From the NCBI RefSeq assembly GCF_025353885.1, contig NZ_JANXNX010000059.1, forward strand, positions 1 to 37,912: a DNA stretch of 37,912 nucleotides, in the 5' to 3' direction. Of the stretch, positions 8,106 through 15,834 are shown in pieces (position 1 is the stretch's first letter; every line of letters starts with the position of its first letter). The translations under genes were made by a program, and so were the position numbers. A model generated the notes under the pieces. The model was not told where the DNA came from, ran no database searches, and saw only the letters and a program-made list of their open reading frames with translations. This DNA is from Sphingomonas sp. GTDB lineage: Bacteria > Pseudomonadota > Alphaproteobacteria > Sphingomonadales > Sphingomonadaceae.

Positions 8106-9081
8106 GCGCCAGCAGCCCCCGGGTAATCCGCTTCGCCAGCCCCGGCCCCTCATACACCAGCGCGCTGTAGAGTTGCACCAGCGACGCCCCGGCGCGGATG
8201 CGGGCGTAGGCATCGTCGGCGCTGGCGATGCCGCCCGCCGCGATCAGCGTCAGCTGGCCCCCGGTGTTGCCGCGAAAATCACGCAGGCGGTCCAGCGCCA
8301 GTGATCGCAATGGCGCGCCCGACAGGCCGCCACTTTCCACAGCGTAACGCGATGTCAGCGGTGGGCGCGACAGGGTCGTGTTGGCGACGATCAGCGCGTC
8401 GATGCCGTGGTCGATGGCGGCACGCACGATGTCGGCGATGTCGGCGGGTTCAAGGTCGGGTGCAACCTTCAGAAACACGGGTGGTCCCCCGGACGCCCGC
8501 GCGTCGCGTACCGCGGCCAGCAATTCGCGCAATGCTCCGGCGTCCTGAAGCGCGCGCAGGCCGGGGGTGTTGGGGGAACTGATGTTGATGGCCAGATAAT
8601 CGCCAACATCGGTCATGGCGCGAACGCCCGTTGCATAGTCGGCGATCCGGTTGGCGGCATCCTTGTTTGCGCCGATGTTCACACCGACGATCCCGGTCCG
8701 CCGGCGCGCCGACAACCGGGCGTGGGCAGTCGGCTGGCCCTTGTTGTTGAAGCCCATCCGGTTGATGACGCCGCCGTCCTGCGCCAGCCGGAACAGGCGC
8801 GGCTTTGGATTGCCGACCTGCGGCAATGGCGTGATCGTCCCGATTTCCACCGATCCGAAGCCCAGGCGCAACATCGCATCGGGAACATCGGCGTCCTTGT
8901 CGAACCCTGCGGCCAGGCCAACTGGATTGGGAAAGGTGAGGCCAGCGATCGTGATGGCAAGGCGGGGGTCGCATGGGTCAGCGACAGTGGGTGGCAGCAG
9001 ACGGAGCGCGCGGATCGTCAACCGGTGCGCGCGTTCGGGATCGATCCTGAACAGCAAGGGGCGGATGGCAGCAAAGATCAT
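8059..9081 (-). CDS. pyrD: Dihydroorotate dehydrogenase (quinone), class 2
   Basis: A 340-residue FMN enzyme that oxidises dihydroorotate to orotate in pyrimidine synthesis, passing electrons to the quinone pool at the inner membrane. Seen: an amphipathic N-terminal helix region (IRPLLFRIDPERAHRLTIRALRLL) typical of class 2 membrane association; GLAAGFDKDAD; GFGSVEIGT; RMGFNNKG; the active-site loop NISSPNTPG around residues 166-174, which holds the catalytic Ser of class 2 enzymes; and an FMN phosphate site near AAGGIASADDA. Length is normal. The last codons lie inside a repeated segment, but the frame ends normally with GFGTVAEAVG. Confidence 0.96.
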   Translation of the reverse strand: MIFAAIRPLLFRIDPERAHRLTIRALRLLPPTVADPCDPRLAITIAGLTFPNPVGLAAGFDKDADVPDAMLRLGFGSVEIGTITPLPQVGNPKPRLFRLAQDGGVINRMGFNNKGQPTAHARLSARRRTGIVGVNIGANKDAANRIADYATGVRAMTDVGDYLAINISSPNTPGLRALQDAGALRELLAAVRDARASGGPPVFLKVAPDLEPADIADIVRAAIDHGIDALIVANTTLSRPPLTSRYAVESGGLSGAPLRSLALDRLRDFRGNTGGQLTLIAAGGIASADDAYARIRAGASLVQLYSALVYEGPGLAKRITRGLLARLEADGFGTVAEAVG

Positions 9082-9182
9082 CGGGTTGCTGTGCAGTGAT
9101 TTTTTCGGAATTGGTATCGCGAATGCGGAGCCAGGCCGCGTTGAGCAAGAAGATTACGCGAGAGCACCACAGAGATTACTTC

Positions 9183-9214
9183 AAAACGAATTTATCGACG
9201 GTTCATGTCGTTTT
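9183..9214. repeat. Inverted repeat AAAACGA / TCGTTTT
   Basis: A perfect 7-base inverted repeat, AAAACGA at 9183-9189 and TCGTTTT at 9208-9214, separated by 18 bases, in the gene-free stretch between divergent pyrD and the AraC-type regulator. A partial third copy, TCGTTT, follows at 9228-9233. The spacing and position suit an operator for a dimeric regulator, or the 5' hairpin of a transcript. No direct evidence separates these, and the local AT bias raises the chance of coincidence. Confidence 0.35.
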
Positions 9215-9263
9215 CATCCAATACGAATCGTTTCACCCCCACTAACGGCCTGTTTGCGACCCG

Positions 9264-9334
9264 AAGGGCTTCCGGGAGACCGGAAAACCTTTAACTGCGG
9301 CTCGGATGGGAGACTGTCCGGGCCGCTTTCTTTT
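9264..9334 (+). ncRNA. Candidate structured small RNA or leader with two GNRA hairpins
   Basis: Two adjacent hairpins occupy the 306-base gene-free stretch 9082-9387. Hairpin 1 has AAGG/CCTT (9264-9267 with 9288-9291), a 2x2 internal loop, then TTCCGG-GAGA-CCGGAA (9270-9285). Hairpin 2 is a 13-pair stem from 9297 to 9326, also capped by a GAGA (GNRA) tetraloop, followed by TTTCTTTT. Two GNRA-capped stems ending in a terminator is how many bacterial small RNAs and attenuated leaders look. I do not recognise a known family, and the 5' end and promoter are not clear. The downstream AraC-type gene begins 53 bases after the T-tract, so an attenuator for that gene is the alternative reading. The rest of the stretch holds only the inverted repeat at 9183-9214. 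Confidence 0.5.
9297..9334 (+). terminator. Intrinsic terminator, 13-bp stem with GAGA loop
   Basis: The stem GCGGCTCGGATGG / CTGTCCGGGCCGC pairs 9297-9309 with 9314-9326, including three G-U pairs, around a GAGA tetraloop at 9310-9313. It is followed directly by TTTCTTTT. The T-tract is on the plus strand only, so it stops plus-strand transcription. No protein gene ends nearby on this strand, which is why a small RNA or leader is proposed upstream. Confidence 0.75.
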
Positions 9335-9387
9335 GGTCCTGTTTCAGGTTAAGCGCCTGCGCAGTCAGACAAAACGGGCGCGATCAT

Positions 9388-10251
9388 GTGACTGATGAGA
9401 CAGGGGCCGGAGCGATTACGCTCGACTATGCCACGCCGCATGAATCGCTGCGTGAACTCCTGTCCGTTTTCTACGAATTCATTGCCGACGTGCCGGTGTT
9501 CGAGGATGTGGAGCGCGCCGATCTGGCGCAGTTCCGGTTCATCCTGAAAGGCCGGGGCAATTATGTGTTTGCCGACGGGGTCGCCATGGCCGCGCCGCCG
9601 ATCATGATTGTCGGGCCGTCGACCGGTCCGACCGCGGTGCGGGTCGAGGGGCCGGTCCATATGTTCGGGGTCGGAATGTTGCCCGCTGGCTGGGGCGCGC
9701 TGCTCGATTTCGAGGCGTCGGTGCTGGTCAATCGCGTGATCGACGCGACTGACGTCTTTGGCCCGGGCCTGAACCGCACGATGCAGGCGTTGCGCGACGC
9801 GAACTGTTTTGCGGAGCGGGTCGCCATCGGCAACGACTTTGCCCGCGCAATGGTGGTGCGGGGCCAGGGCGGCGCGACCGCTTTCACGCGCACGGTCGAT
9901 AGCTGGCTGGCGTCGTCGCCGTCGCCCGATGTCGAGGAACTGGTCCGCAATCTGGGGGTGTCGCGGCGCCAGGTCGAACGCAATTGCAAACGTTTCTATG
10001 GGTCGCCGCCAAAGGTGCTGGCGCGCAAATACCGGGCGCTGAAGGCCGCAATCTCGATCGCCAAGGGCGAGGAAATCCCCCGCGACTTGGTCGAGGAGGG
10101 GTTCTACGACCAGTCGCATTTCATCCGCGAGATCAAGCATTTTACCGGGATTACGCCGGGCAAGATTGTCGAGGATTTTTCGGTGCTGGCAAAGCTGACG
10201 CTGAAACGCACCGAGTTCGGGGAGTTGGCTCCGTTGATCATCAAGACGTGA
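9388..10251 (+). CDS. AraC-family transcriptional regulator
   Basis: A 287-residue protein. The N-terminal ~180 residues form an unrecognised sensing domain (DYATPHESLRELLSVFYEF, FILKGRGNYVFADG). The C-terminal ~100 residues carry an AraC/XylS double helix-turn-helix: DVEELVRNLGVSRRQVERNCKRFYGSPPKVLARKYR, then GFYDQSHFIREIKHFTGITPGK. The FYDQSHFxRxFKxxxGxTP pattern is diagnostic. The start is taken as GTG at 9388, the only reasonable in-frame start before the domain. An ATG-TGA start-stop pair overlaps it at 9386-9391, and no strong ribosome site is visible, so translation may be weak or regulated. The target genes are unknown. Confidence 0.85.
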   Translation: MTDETGAGAITLDYATPHESLRELLSVFYEFIADVPVFEDVERADLAQFRFILKGRGNYVFADGVAMAAPPIMIVGPSTGPTAVRVEGPVHMFGVGMLPAGWGALLDFEASVLVNRVIDATDVFGPGLNRTMQALRDANCFAERVAIGNDFARAMVVRGQGGATAFTRTVDSWLASSPSPDVEELVRNLGVSRRQVERNCKRFYGSPPKVLARKYRALKAAISIAKGEEIPRDLVEEGFYDQSHFIREIKHFTGITPGKIVEDFSVLAKLTLKRTEFGELAPLIIKT

Positions 10252-10262
10252 AATACGCTGCC

Positions 10263-10288
10263 GTCACCCCGGCCTTCGCCGAGGTGAC
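10263..10288. repeat. Palindromic GTCACCCCGGC hairpin, intergenic repeat family
   Basis: GTCACC (10263-10268) pairs with GGTGAC (10283-10288). After a one-base mismatch, CGGC (10270-10273) pairs with GCCG (10278-10281) around a CTTC loop. The same CGGGGTGAC core appears three times near the pyrD end (7915-8056), so this is an interspersed repeat. It sits just after the AraC-type gene and could act as a transcription or mRNA-end barrier. No T-tract follows directly. Confidence 0.6.
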
Positions 10289-10353
10289 GAGGTTTGGGAA
10301 CGGCTTGCGTTTCTCTTTCTTAACGGGGTGGCGGACTTTATCTGCATCCACCC

Positions 10354-10382
10354 TTGAAATCAGACCGATTTAGTCCGATTTA
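10354..10382 (+). promoter_or_regulatory. suf operon promoter with 10-bp-phased CCGATTTA operator repeats
   Basis: TTGAAA at 10354-10359 and GATTTA at 10377-10382 have the 17-base spacing of a sigma70-type promoter. CCGATTTA occurs twice as a direct repeat (10365-10372 and 10375-10382), one helical turn apart, covering the spacer and the -10 box. This is where an Rrf2/IscR-type repressor would bind to block polymerase. The predicted transcription start lies at or next to the ATG at 10390, so the first mRNA may be leaderless. The sequence shows position and repeats only; repressor binding is inferred. Confidence 0.55.
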
Positions 10383-10389
10383 CTCCTTC

Positions 10390-10848
10390 ATGCGACTATC
10401 GAGTCTTGCCGATTACGCCGTCGTGATGATGAGCGCCGCCGCCCGGCATGGCTGTGGCGCGCGATTGTCGGCGGCTGTGCTGGCCGAAGAAACGCATGTT
10501 CCGCTCCCCACCGCGCAGAAATTGATGCAGCGGCTCGCGGGCGCTGGCTTGCTGGTTTCCGCCCGCGGAACCGGGGGCGGGTTTTCGCTGTCGCGTCCGG
10601 CGGCTGCGATTTCGCTGGCGGACATCATCGAGGCGGTCGAGGGGCCGATCGCGCTGACGACGTGCGTCGATGAAACGCGCGACGATTGTGCACTCGACCA
10701 TCATTGCGCGGTGAAACCGCATTGGGGGGTCGTGAACAGCGCGGTGCGCGGGGCGCTGGCGGGGGTCACGCTCAACCAGCTGGCGGCGATCCCTGACAAA
10801 GCGCGCCCCGCTTTTGTGAATGCGCCCATGACTGAAATGGTGATTTGA
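10390..10848 (+). CDS. Rrf2-family Fe-S-sensing regulator of the suf operon
   Basis: A 152-residue Rrf2 winged-helix regulator: [14 protein letters not shown], then the HTH region [40 protein letters not shown] and the dimer helix [13 protein letters not shown]. Three cysteines, Cys92, Cys100 and Cys106, lie in the loop that binds an Fe-S cluster in IscR. Their spacing is C-X7-C-X5-C rather than IscR's C-X5-C-X5-C. As first gene of the operon it most likely represses or tunes suf expression in response to cluster supply. The start is ATG at 10390; an in-frame TTG lies upstream inside the promoter. The gene ends 2 bases before sufB. Confidence 0.88.
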   Translation: MRLSSLADYAVVMMSAAARHGCGARLSAAVLAEETHVPLPTAQKLMQRLAGAGLLVSARGTGGGFSLSRPAAAISLADIIEAVEGPIALTTCVDETRDDCALDHHCAVKPHWGVVNSAVRGALAGVTLNQLAAIPDKARPAFVNAPMTEMVI

Positions 10849-10850
10849 AG

Positions 10851-12320
10851 ATGGCGACCAAGAACCTCGAAGCGCAGGCAGCCGCCGCGAAATCGGCCGA
10901 TTACGAATGGGGTTTTCATTCGGATATCGAACAGGATTTTGCGCCGAAGGGGCTGACCGAGGACACCGTGCGCTTTATTTCGGCCAAGAAAAACGAGCCC
11001 GAATGGATGCTCGAATGGCGACTGAAGGCGTTTGCGATGTGGCAGACGATGGCGGCGCCCGACTGGGCCAAGCTCGACATTGCGCCGATCGATTATCAGG
11101 ACGCCTATTATTACGCCGCGCCCAAAGTGAAGCCGAAGCTGGGGTCGCTGGACGAGGTCGACCCCGAAATTTTGCGGGTTTACGAAAAGCTGGGCATCCC
11201 GATCGAGGAGCAGAAGGTGCTTGCCGGCGTGGAGGGCGCACGTCGGGTTGCCGTTGACGCCGTCTTCGATTCGGTCAGCGTGGCGACGACGTTCCGTGCG
11301 GAACTTGAGCGGGCGGGCGTGATCTTCCGGTCGATTTCGGAGGCGATTCGTGAATATCCCGACATGGTGCGAAAATGGCTCGGCAAGATCGTGCCGATGC
11401 ATGACAATTACTTCGCGACGCTGAACTGCGCAGTGTTTTCGGATGGGACATTCGTCTACATTCCCGAGGGCGTGCGCTGTCCGATGGAATTGTCGACTTA
11501 CTTTCGGATCAATGCGGAAAATACCGGGCAGTTCGAGCGGACTCTGATCGTCGCGGACAAGGGGTCGTACGTCTCGTATCTGGAGGGCTGCACCGCGCCG
11601 ATGCGCGACGAGAACCAGTTGCACGCGGCGGTGGTCGAACTGGTTGCGCTGGACGATGCCGAGATCAAATATTCGACCGTGCAGAACTGGTATCCGGGCG
11701 ATGCGCAAGGGAAAGGCGGCATCTATAATTTCGTGACCAAACGCGCGCTGTGTCAGGGCAAGAACAGCAAGGTGAGCTGGACGCAGGTCGAGACCGGCAG
11801 CGCGGTGACGTGGAAATATCCGTCGTGCGTGCTGTCGGGGGAGAATAGCGTTGGCGAGTTTTATTCGGTGGCGGTGACGAACAATCACCAGCAGGCCGAT
11901 ACCGGCACGAAGATGATCCACCTGGGCAGGGGGTCGCGATCGACGATCGTGTCGAAGGGAATTTCGGCGGGGCACAGCAACAATACCTATCGGGGCTTGG
12001 TGCGGGTCGGGCCGACGGCGGACAATGTGCGCAACTTTACCCAGTGCGACTCCTTGCTGCTCGGGTCGCTAAGTGGCGCGCATACCGTGCCGTATATCGA
12101 GGTCCGCAACCCGACCGCGCAGATCGAGCATGAGGCGACGACTTCAAAGATTTCGGAGGACCAGATGTTTTATGCGCAGGCCCGCGGGCTGTCGGCGGAG
12201 GAGGCGGTGACGCTGATCGTCAATGGCTTCGCCAAGGAAGTGCTGCAGCAACTGCCGATGGAATTCGCGGTCGAGGCGCAGAAGTTGCTGGGGATTTCGT
12301 TGGAAGGTTCGGTTGGTTGA
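10851..12320 (+). CDS. sufB: Fe-S cluster scaffold protein SufB
   Basis: A 489-residue SufB, the core scaffold of the SufBC2D complex that builds Fe-S clusters in the cytoplasm. Seen: [53 protein letters not shown]; the beta-helix core with [24 protein letters not shown]; and [24 protein letters not shown], which contains the conserved Cys and His implicated in cluster assembly. The end, [27 protein letters not shown], is typical. The start is ATG at 10851, two bases after the regulator stop. The sufC ATG lies 2 bases after its stop. Confidence 0.97.
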   Translation: MATKNLEAQAAAAKSADYEWGFHSDIEQDFAPKGLTEDTVRFISAKKNEPEWMLEWRLKAFAMWQTMAAPDWAKLDIAPIDYQDAYYYAAPKVKPKLGSLDEVDPEILRVYEKLGIPIEEQKVLAGVEGARRVAVDAVFDSVSVATTFRAELERAGVIFRSISEAIREYPDMVRKWLGKIVPMHDNYFATLNCAVFSDGTFVYIPEGVRCPMELSTYFRINAENTGQFERTLIVADKGSYVSYLEGCTAPMRDENQLHAAVVELVALDDAEIKYSTVQNWYPGDAQGKGGIYNFVTKRALCQGKNSKVSWTQVETGSAVTWKYPSCVLSGENSVGEFYSVAVTNNHQQADTGTKMIHLGRGSRSTIVSKGISAGHSNNTYRGLVRVGPTADNVRNFTQCDSLLLGSLSGAHTVPYIEVRNPTAQIEHEATTSKISEDQMFYAQARGLSAEEAVTLIVNGFAKEVLQQLPMEFAVEAQKLLGISLEGSVG

Positions 12321-12322
12321 CG

Positions 12323-13066
12323 ATGCTAAAGATAGATAATCTCCACGCCAATGTTGGCGACAAGCCGATCCTCAAGGGATTGACCTTGTCACTCAACGCC
12401 GGGGAAATCCATGCGATCATGGGGCCGAACGGGGCGGGGAAGTCGACGCTTGGTTATGTGCTGTCGGGGCGGCCGGGGTATGAGGTTACCGCTGGGTCGG
12501 TGACGTTTCGGGGGCAGGATCTGCTGGCACTGGCACCGCATGAGCGGGCGGCGGCGGGGTTGTTCCTGGGGTTTCAGTATCCGGTCGAGATTCCCGGCGT
12601 GTCGAACGTGCAGTTCCTGCGGGAGAGTTTGAACGCACAGCGCAAGGGGCGGGGGGAGGCTCCGCTGTCGGGGGCGGAGTTCCTGAAGATCGCACGGGCT
12701 CAGGCCAGCGACATGGGCATGGATATCGAGATGCTGAAACGTCCGGTGAACGTCGGGTTTTCAGGGGGCGAGAAGAAGCGCAACGAGATGGTGCAGATGG
12801 GGATCATCGACCCCGCGCTGGCGATTCTGGACGAGACCGACTCCGGGCTGGACATCGACGCGCTGCGGGTCGTGGGGGACGGGATCAACCGGATCATGCG
12901 CAAACCCGACAAGGCGGTGCTGCTGATCACGCATTACCAGCGGCTGCTTGACTATGTGCGGCCCGATTTCGTCCATGTGCTCGACGGCGGACGGATCACG
13001 CGGACCGGCGGTGCCGAACTGGCGCTGGAGCTGGAACGTGACGGCTATCGGGAGCTGGCCGCGTGA
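12323..13066 (+). CDS. sufC: Fe-S assembly ATPase SufC
   Basis: A 247-residue ABC-type ATPase that energises the SufB-SufD scaffold. Seen: Walker A GPNGAGKST at residues 34-42; a Q-loop at GFQYPVEIPGV; the SufC-type signature FSGGEKKRNE; Walker B LAILDETDSGLD; and an H-loop LLITHYQRLL. The ETDSGLDID form separates SufC from transport ABC proteins. The start is ATG at 12323; an in-frame TTG six bases earlier overlaps the sufB stop. The GTG start of sufD overlaps its TGA (GTGA), so synthesis of C and D is likely coupled. Confidence 0.97.
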   Translation: MLKIDNLHANVGDKPILKGLTLSLNAGEIHAIMGPNGAGKSTLGYVLSGRPGYEVTAGSVTFRGQDLLALAPHERAAAGLFLGFQYPVEIPGVSNVQFLRESLNAQRKGRGEAPLSGAEFLKIARAQASDMGMDIEMLKRPVNVGFSGGEKKRNEMVQMGIIDPALAILDETDSGLDIDALRVVGDGINRIMRKPDKAVLLITHYQRLLDYVRPDFVHVLDGGRITRTGGAELALELERDGYRELAA

Positions 13067-13785
13067 CAGCTTTGCCGACCCGCAAGGACGAGGCCTGGCG
13101 GTATAGCGACCTGGCCGAGGTTGCGCGACTGTGGCCGGTGGGGCCTGCGACCGAGATTTCGGTGGCGGCGGGGGAACGCCGTGCCGAGCATCTGATCGCG
13201 ACGGCGGGCATCCATGATTACACGATAGAGGTCGCTGCGGGCGGGCGGATGGATTTTCATGTCCTGAACGCGGACGGTGTTTATGGGCGGATCGCGGTCG
13301 ATGTGACGCTGCACGACGGCGCGCATTTCGAATTTGGCGGCGTGCAGGTGGGCGGGGACACGCAAACGCTGGAGATCGTCACGACGGTGCGCCATGTTGA
13401 GCCGAATGCCACGAGCCGCCAGGTCGTACGGTCGGTGTTGGCGGGCCAGGCGACGGGGTCGTATCTGGGCAAGGTCGCGGTGTCGCGCGACGCGCAGAAG
13501 ACCGACAGCGTGCAGTCGGTGAAGGCGATGTTGCTCGACAGGACGGCGACGGCCAATGCGAAGCCCGAGCTCGAGATTTACGCCGACGATGTGAAGTGCG
13601 CGCATGGGGCGACCGTGGGCGAACTCGATAAGGGCGCGATGTTCTATCTGGCCAGCCGGGGGTTGCCGCCGGTCGAGGCGCGGACCCTGTTGTTGCGGGC
13701 GTTCGTGGCGGAGGTTTTTGCGGGGGCCGGGGGTCGCGACGAACTTGAGGCTGCGGCGCTTGGTGCCTTGGAGCGGCTGTCGTGA
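13063..13785 (+). CDS. sufD: Fe-S cluster assembly protein SufD
   Basis: A 240-residue SufD/SufB-like beta-helix protein, the second scaffold subunit. Seen: an N-terminal TRKDEAWRYSDL (the KxExWRYT motif of SufD), and a C-terminal ELEIYADDVKCAHGATVGELDKGAMFYLASRGLPPVEARTLLLRAFVAEVF, with the conserved CxHG and the SRGL-x-A-R helix. It is shorter than the ~420-residue E. coli SufD, mainly in the N-terminal region. It starts at GTG 13063 inside the sufC stop and ends overlapping the GTG of sufS by four bases. Confidence 0.93.
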   Translation: MTALPTRKDEAWRYSDLAEVARLWPVGPATEISVAAGERRAEHLIATAGIHDYTIEVAAGGRMDFHVLNADGVYGRIAVDVTLHDGAHFEFGGVQVGGDTQTLEIVTTVRHVEPNATSRQVVRSVLAGQATGSYLGKVAVSRDAQKTDSVQSVKAMLLDRTATANAKPELEIYADDVKCAHGATVGELDKGAMFYLASRGLPPVEARTLLLRAFVAEVFAGAGGRDELEAAALGALERLS

Positions 13786-14981
13786 GCCTGTTGACTCTCG
13801 CGCGTCCGCTGGACCGGGTGGCCGATTTTCCTGCAATTCCCGCGGGCTGGTCGTATCTCGATACCGGGGCGACCGCGCAGAAGCCGCAAATTGTCATCGA
13901 CGCGATCACGCGTGGCTATGCGGAAACCTACGCGACGGTGCATCGCGGCGTTTATGCGCGGTCGGCCGACATGACGATCGCGTATGAAGCGGCGCGGCAG
14001 CGGGTGGCGGACTTTATCGGTGCGAGGAGCGCGGACGAGATCGTGTTCGTGCGCGGCGCGACCGAGGGGATCAACCTGGTCGCGCAAAGCTGGGCAAAGT
14101 CGCTGAAGCGGGGTGACCGGATCCTGCTGTCCACGCTGGAGCATCATAGCAATATCGTGCCGTGGCAGTTGGCGGGGCTGGAAATCGACGTTTGCCCGTT
14201 GACGGCGGACGGTCGGATCGACCTCGACGCGGCGGAAGCGATGTTGACCGAGCAGCATAAGCTGGTCGCCTTTGCCCATATTTCGAACGTGCTGGGGTCG
14301 GTTCTCGACGCCAAGCGGGCGGCGAAACTCGCGCATAAGGTCGGCGCGAAGCTGCTGCTCGATGGCTGCCAGGCCGTCCCGCGCATGAGGGTCGATGTGG
14401 CCAATCTCGACTGTGATTTCTATGTGTTCTCGGGGCATAAATTATACGGCCCGACCGGTATCGGCGTGCTGTGGGCGCGGGCTGAAATCCTCGACGCGAT
14501 GCCGCCGTGGCAGGGCGGTGGCGCGATGATCGACAAGGTTTCGTTTGCGCGCACTACTTATGCGCCGCCGCCTGCGCGGTTCGAGGCGGGGACGCCGCAT
14601 ATTGTCGGCGCGCTCGGGCTTCATGCGGCGATCGATTATGTTTCGGACATCGGGCTGGACGCGATCCACGCGCATGAGGCGGCGCTGGTGGTGCAGACCC
14701 GTGACGCCCTGCGTGGCCTCAATTCTGTGCATCTTTATGGGCCGGAGGATGCCGCCGGGATCGTCAGCTTCAATGTCGAGGGGGTGCATCCGCATGACGT
14801 CGGCACCATATTGGACGAAGAGCGCGTCGCAATTCGGGCCGGGCATCACTGCGCGCAGCCGCTGATGGCGGCGCTGGGCATCGACGCGACGGCGCGCGCG
14901 AGTTTCGGGGTTTACAACGGACCGGGCGACATTTCCGCGCTGGTCCGGGGTATCGAGCGGGTAAGGAAGCTGTTCGGATGA
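13782..14981 (+). CDS. sufS: Cysteine desulfurase SufS
   Basis: A 399-residue PLP enzyme (group II cysteine desulfurase) that releases sulfur from cysteine as a persulfide for cluster assembly. Seen: YLDTGATAQKP, VHRGVY, LEHHSNIVPWQ, the PLP lysine Lys220 in FSGHKLYGPTG, and the catalytic Cys357 in IRAGHHCAQPLM. The short loop around this Cys is typical of SufS, which normally needs a SufE or SufU partner. No sufE is in the window. It starts at GTG 13782, overlapping the sufD stop, and its stop overlaps the ATG of sufT. Confidence 0.96.
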   Translation: MSLLTLARPLDRVADFPAIPAGWSYLDTGATAQKPQIVIDAITRGYAETYATVHRGVYARSADMTIAYEAARQRVADFIGARSADEIVFVRGATEGINLVAQSWAKSLKRGDRILLSTLEHHSNIVPWQLAGLEIDVCPLTADGRIDLDAAEAMLTEQHKLVAFAHISNVLGSVLDAKRAAKLAHKVGAKLLLDGCQAVPRMRVDVANLDCDFYVFSGHKLYGPTGIGVLWARAEILDAMPPWQGGGAMIDKVSFARTTYAPPPARFEAGTPHIVGALGLHAAIDYVSDIGLDAIHAHEAALVVQTRDALRGLNSVHLYGPEDAAGIVSFNVEGVHPHDVGTILDEERVAIRAGHHCAQPLMAALGIDATARASFGVYNGPGDISALVRGIERVRKLFG

Positions 14982-15466
14982 GTGATAATGGTATCAGGAT
15001 CGACGAGGTTGAAAGCGTCCCGACGCCGCCGCGTGCGCGCGTCGATTTGCAGGACGTGTCCACACTGCGCGAGTCCGGGCCGCGCGAGGATTTCGAGCGC
15101 AAAAAGGATTATCTGGCGGGATTTCTGAAGGCTGAGCCGCCGAAGCTGGCGGGCGGCGAGCCGGGCGGTGATTTGTACGAAGCTGTCGTGGATGCGCTTA
15201 AAGAAATTTACGATCCGGAGATTCCGGTGAACATCTACGAACTGGGCCTGATCTATGGGATCGACGTCGACGAGGGGCATGTGACCGTCAGCATGACGTT
15301 GACGACGCCGAATTGTCCCGTTGCCGAATCGATGCCGATGGAAGTCGAGATGCGGGTCGGGGCGGTTCCGGGCGTTGGCGTGGCCGAGGTCAATCTGGTC
15401 TGGGACCCGCCATGGGATTCGGCCAAGATGTCCGATGAGGCAAAGCTTGAACTGGGGATGTTGTGA
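14978..15466 (+). CDS. sufT: SUF system protein SufT (MIP18/DUF59 domain)
   Basis: A 162-residue protein. The N-terminal ~60 residues are polar and of low complexity. The rest is a DUF59/MIP18 domain: LYEAVVDALKEIYDPEIPVNIYELGLIYGI, then TTPNCPVAESMPMEVE with the conserved Cys, and VPGVGVAEVNLVWDPPWD. Family knowledge: SufT and related MIP18 proteins act in maturation of Fe-S proteins, as carriers or accessory factors. The DPEIPVNIYELGLIY motif is diagnostic. ATGA overlap with sufS upstream and GTGA overlap with sufA downstream place it firmly in the operon. Confidence 0.93.
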   Translation: MSDNGIRIDEVESVPTPPRARVDLQDVSTLRESGPREDFERKKDYLAGFLKAEPPKLAGGEPGGDLYEAVVDALKEIYDPEIPVNIYELGLIYGIDVDEGHVTVSMTLTTPNCPVAESMPMEVEMRVGAVPGVGVAEVNLVWDPPWDSAKMSDEAKLELGML

Positions 15467-15828
15467 CCGACGTATTGGTAAAGCCCGCGCGGGCTCGTCC
15501 CGCTGCTCTCACCCTCAGTGCGACCGCTGAACAGCGCATCGCCGACCTGATGGCACGGGCCCCCGCCGACGCGATCGGGGTCAAGCTGTCGACGCCCAAG
15601 CGCGGGTGTTCGGGGCTGGCCTATTCGGTGGACTATGTGACGCAGGCTGCGCCGTTCGATGAAAAGATTGAGACGGCGGGCGGGTTGTTCTTCGTCGACG
15701 GGGCATCGGTGCTGTATCTGATCGGCAGCCGGATGGACTGGGTCGAGGACGATTTCACCGCCGGGTTCGTGTTCGAGAACCCCAATGCCAAGGGTGCCTG
15801 CGGGTGTGGCGAAAGCTTTACCGTCTGA
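15463..15828 (+). CDS. sufA: A-type Fe-S carrier protein SufA/IscA
   Basis: A 121-residue HesB/IscA-family carrier that passes assembled clusters to target proteins. Seen: ATAEQRIADLMARAP, VKLSTPKRGCSGLAYSVDY with the first conserved Cys, and a C-terminal GACGCGESF containing the C-x-C pair. These are the three cysteines that bind the cluster. The start is GTG at 15463 within the sufT stop. It is the last gene of the operon, ending 6 bases before the stop of the convergent protease gene, with no hairpin between them. Confidence 0.94.
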   Translation: MTDVLVKPARARPAALTLSATAEQRIADLMARAPADAIGVKLSTPKRGCSGLAYSVDYVTQAAPFDEKIETAGGLFFVDGASVLYLIGSRMDWVEDDFTAGFVFENPNAKGACGCGESFTV

Positions 15829-15834
15829 CGACAA

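Noticed and set aside
9301-9316. CTCGGATGGGAGACTG resembles the 3' block of FMN riboswitches
   Set aside because: The upstream conserved parts of the FMN riboswitch are missing, and the sequence is fully explained as a terminator stem with a GAGA loop.
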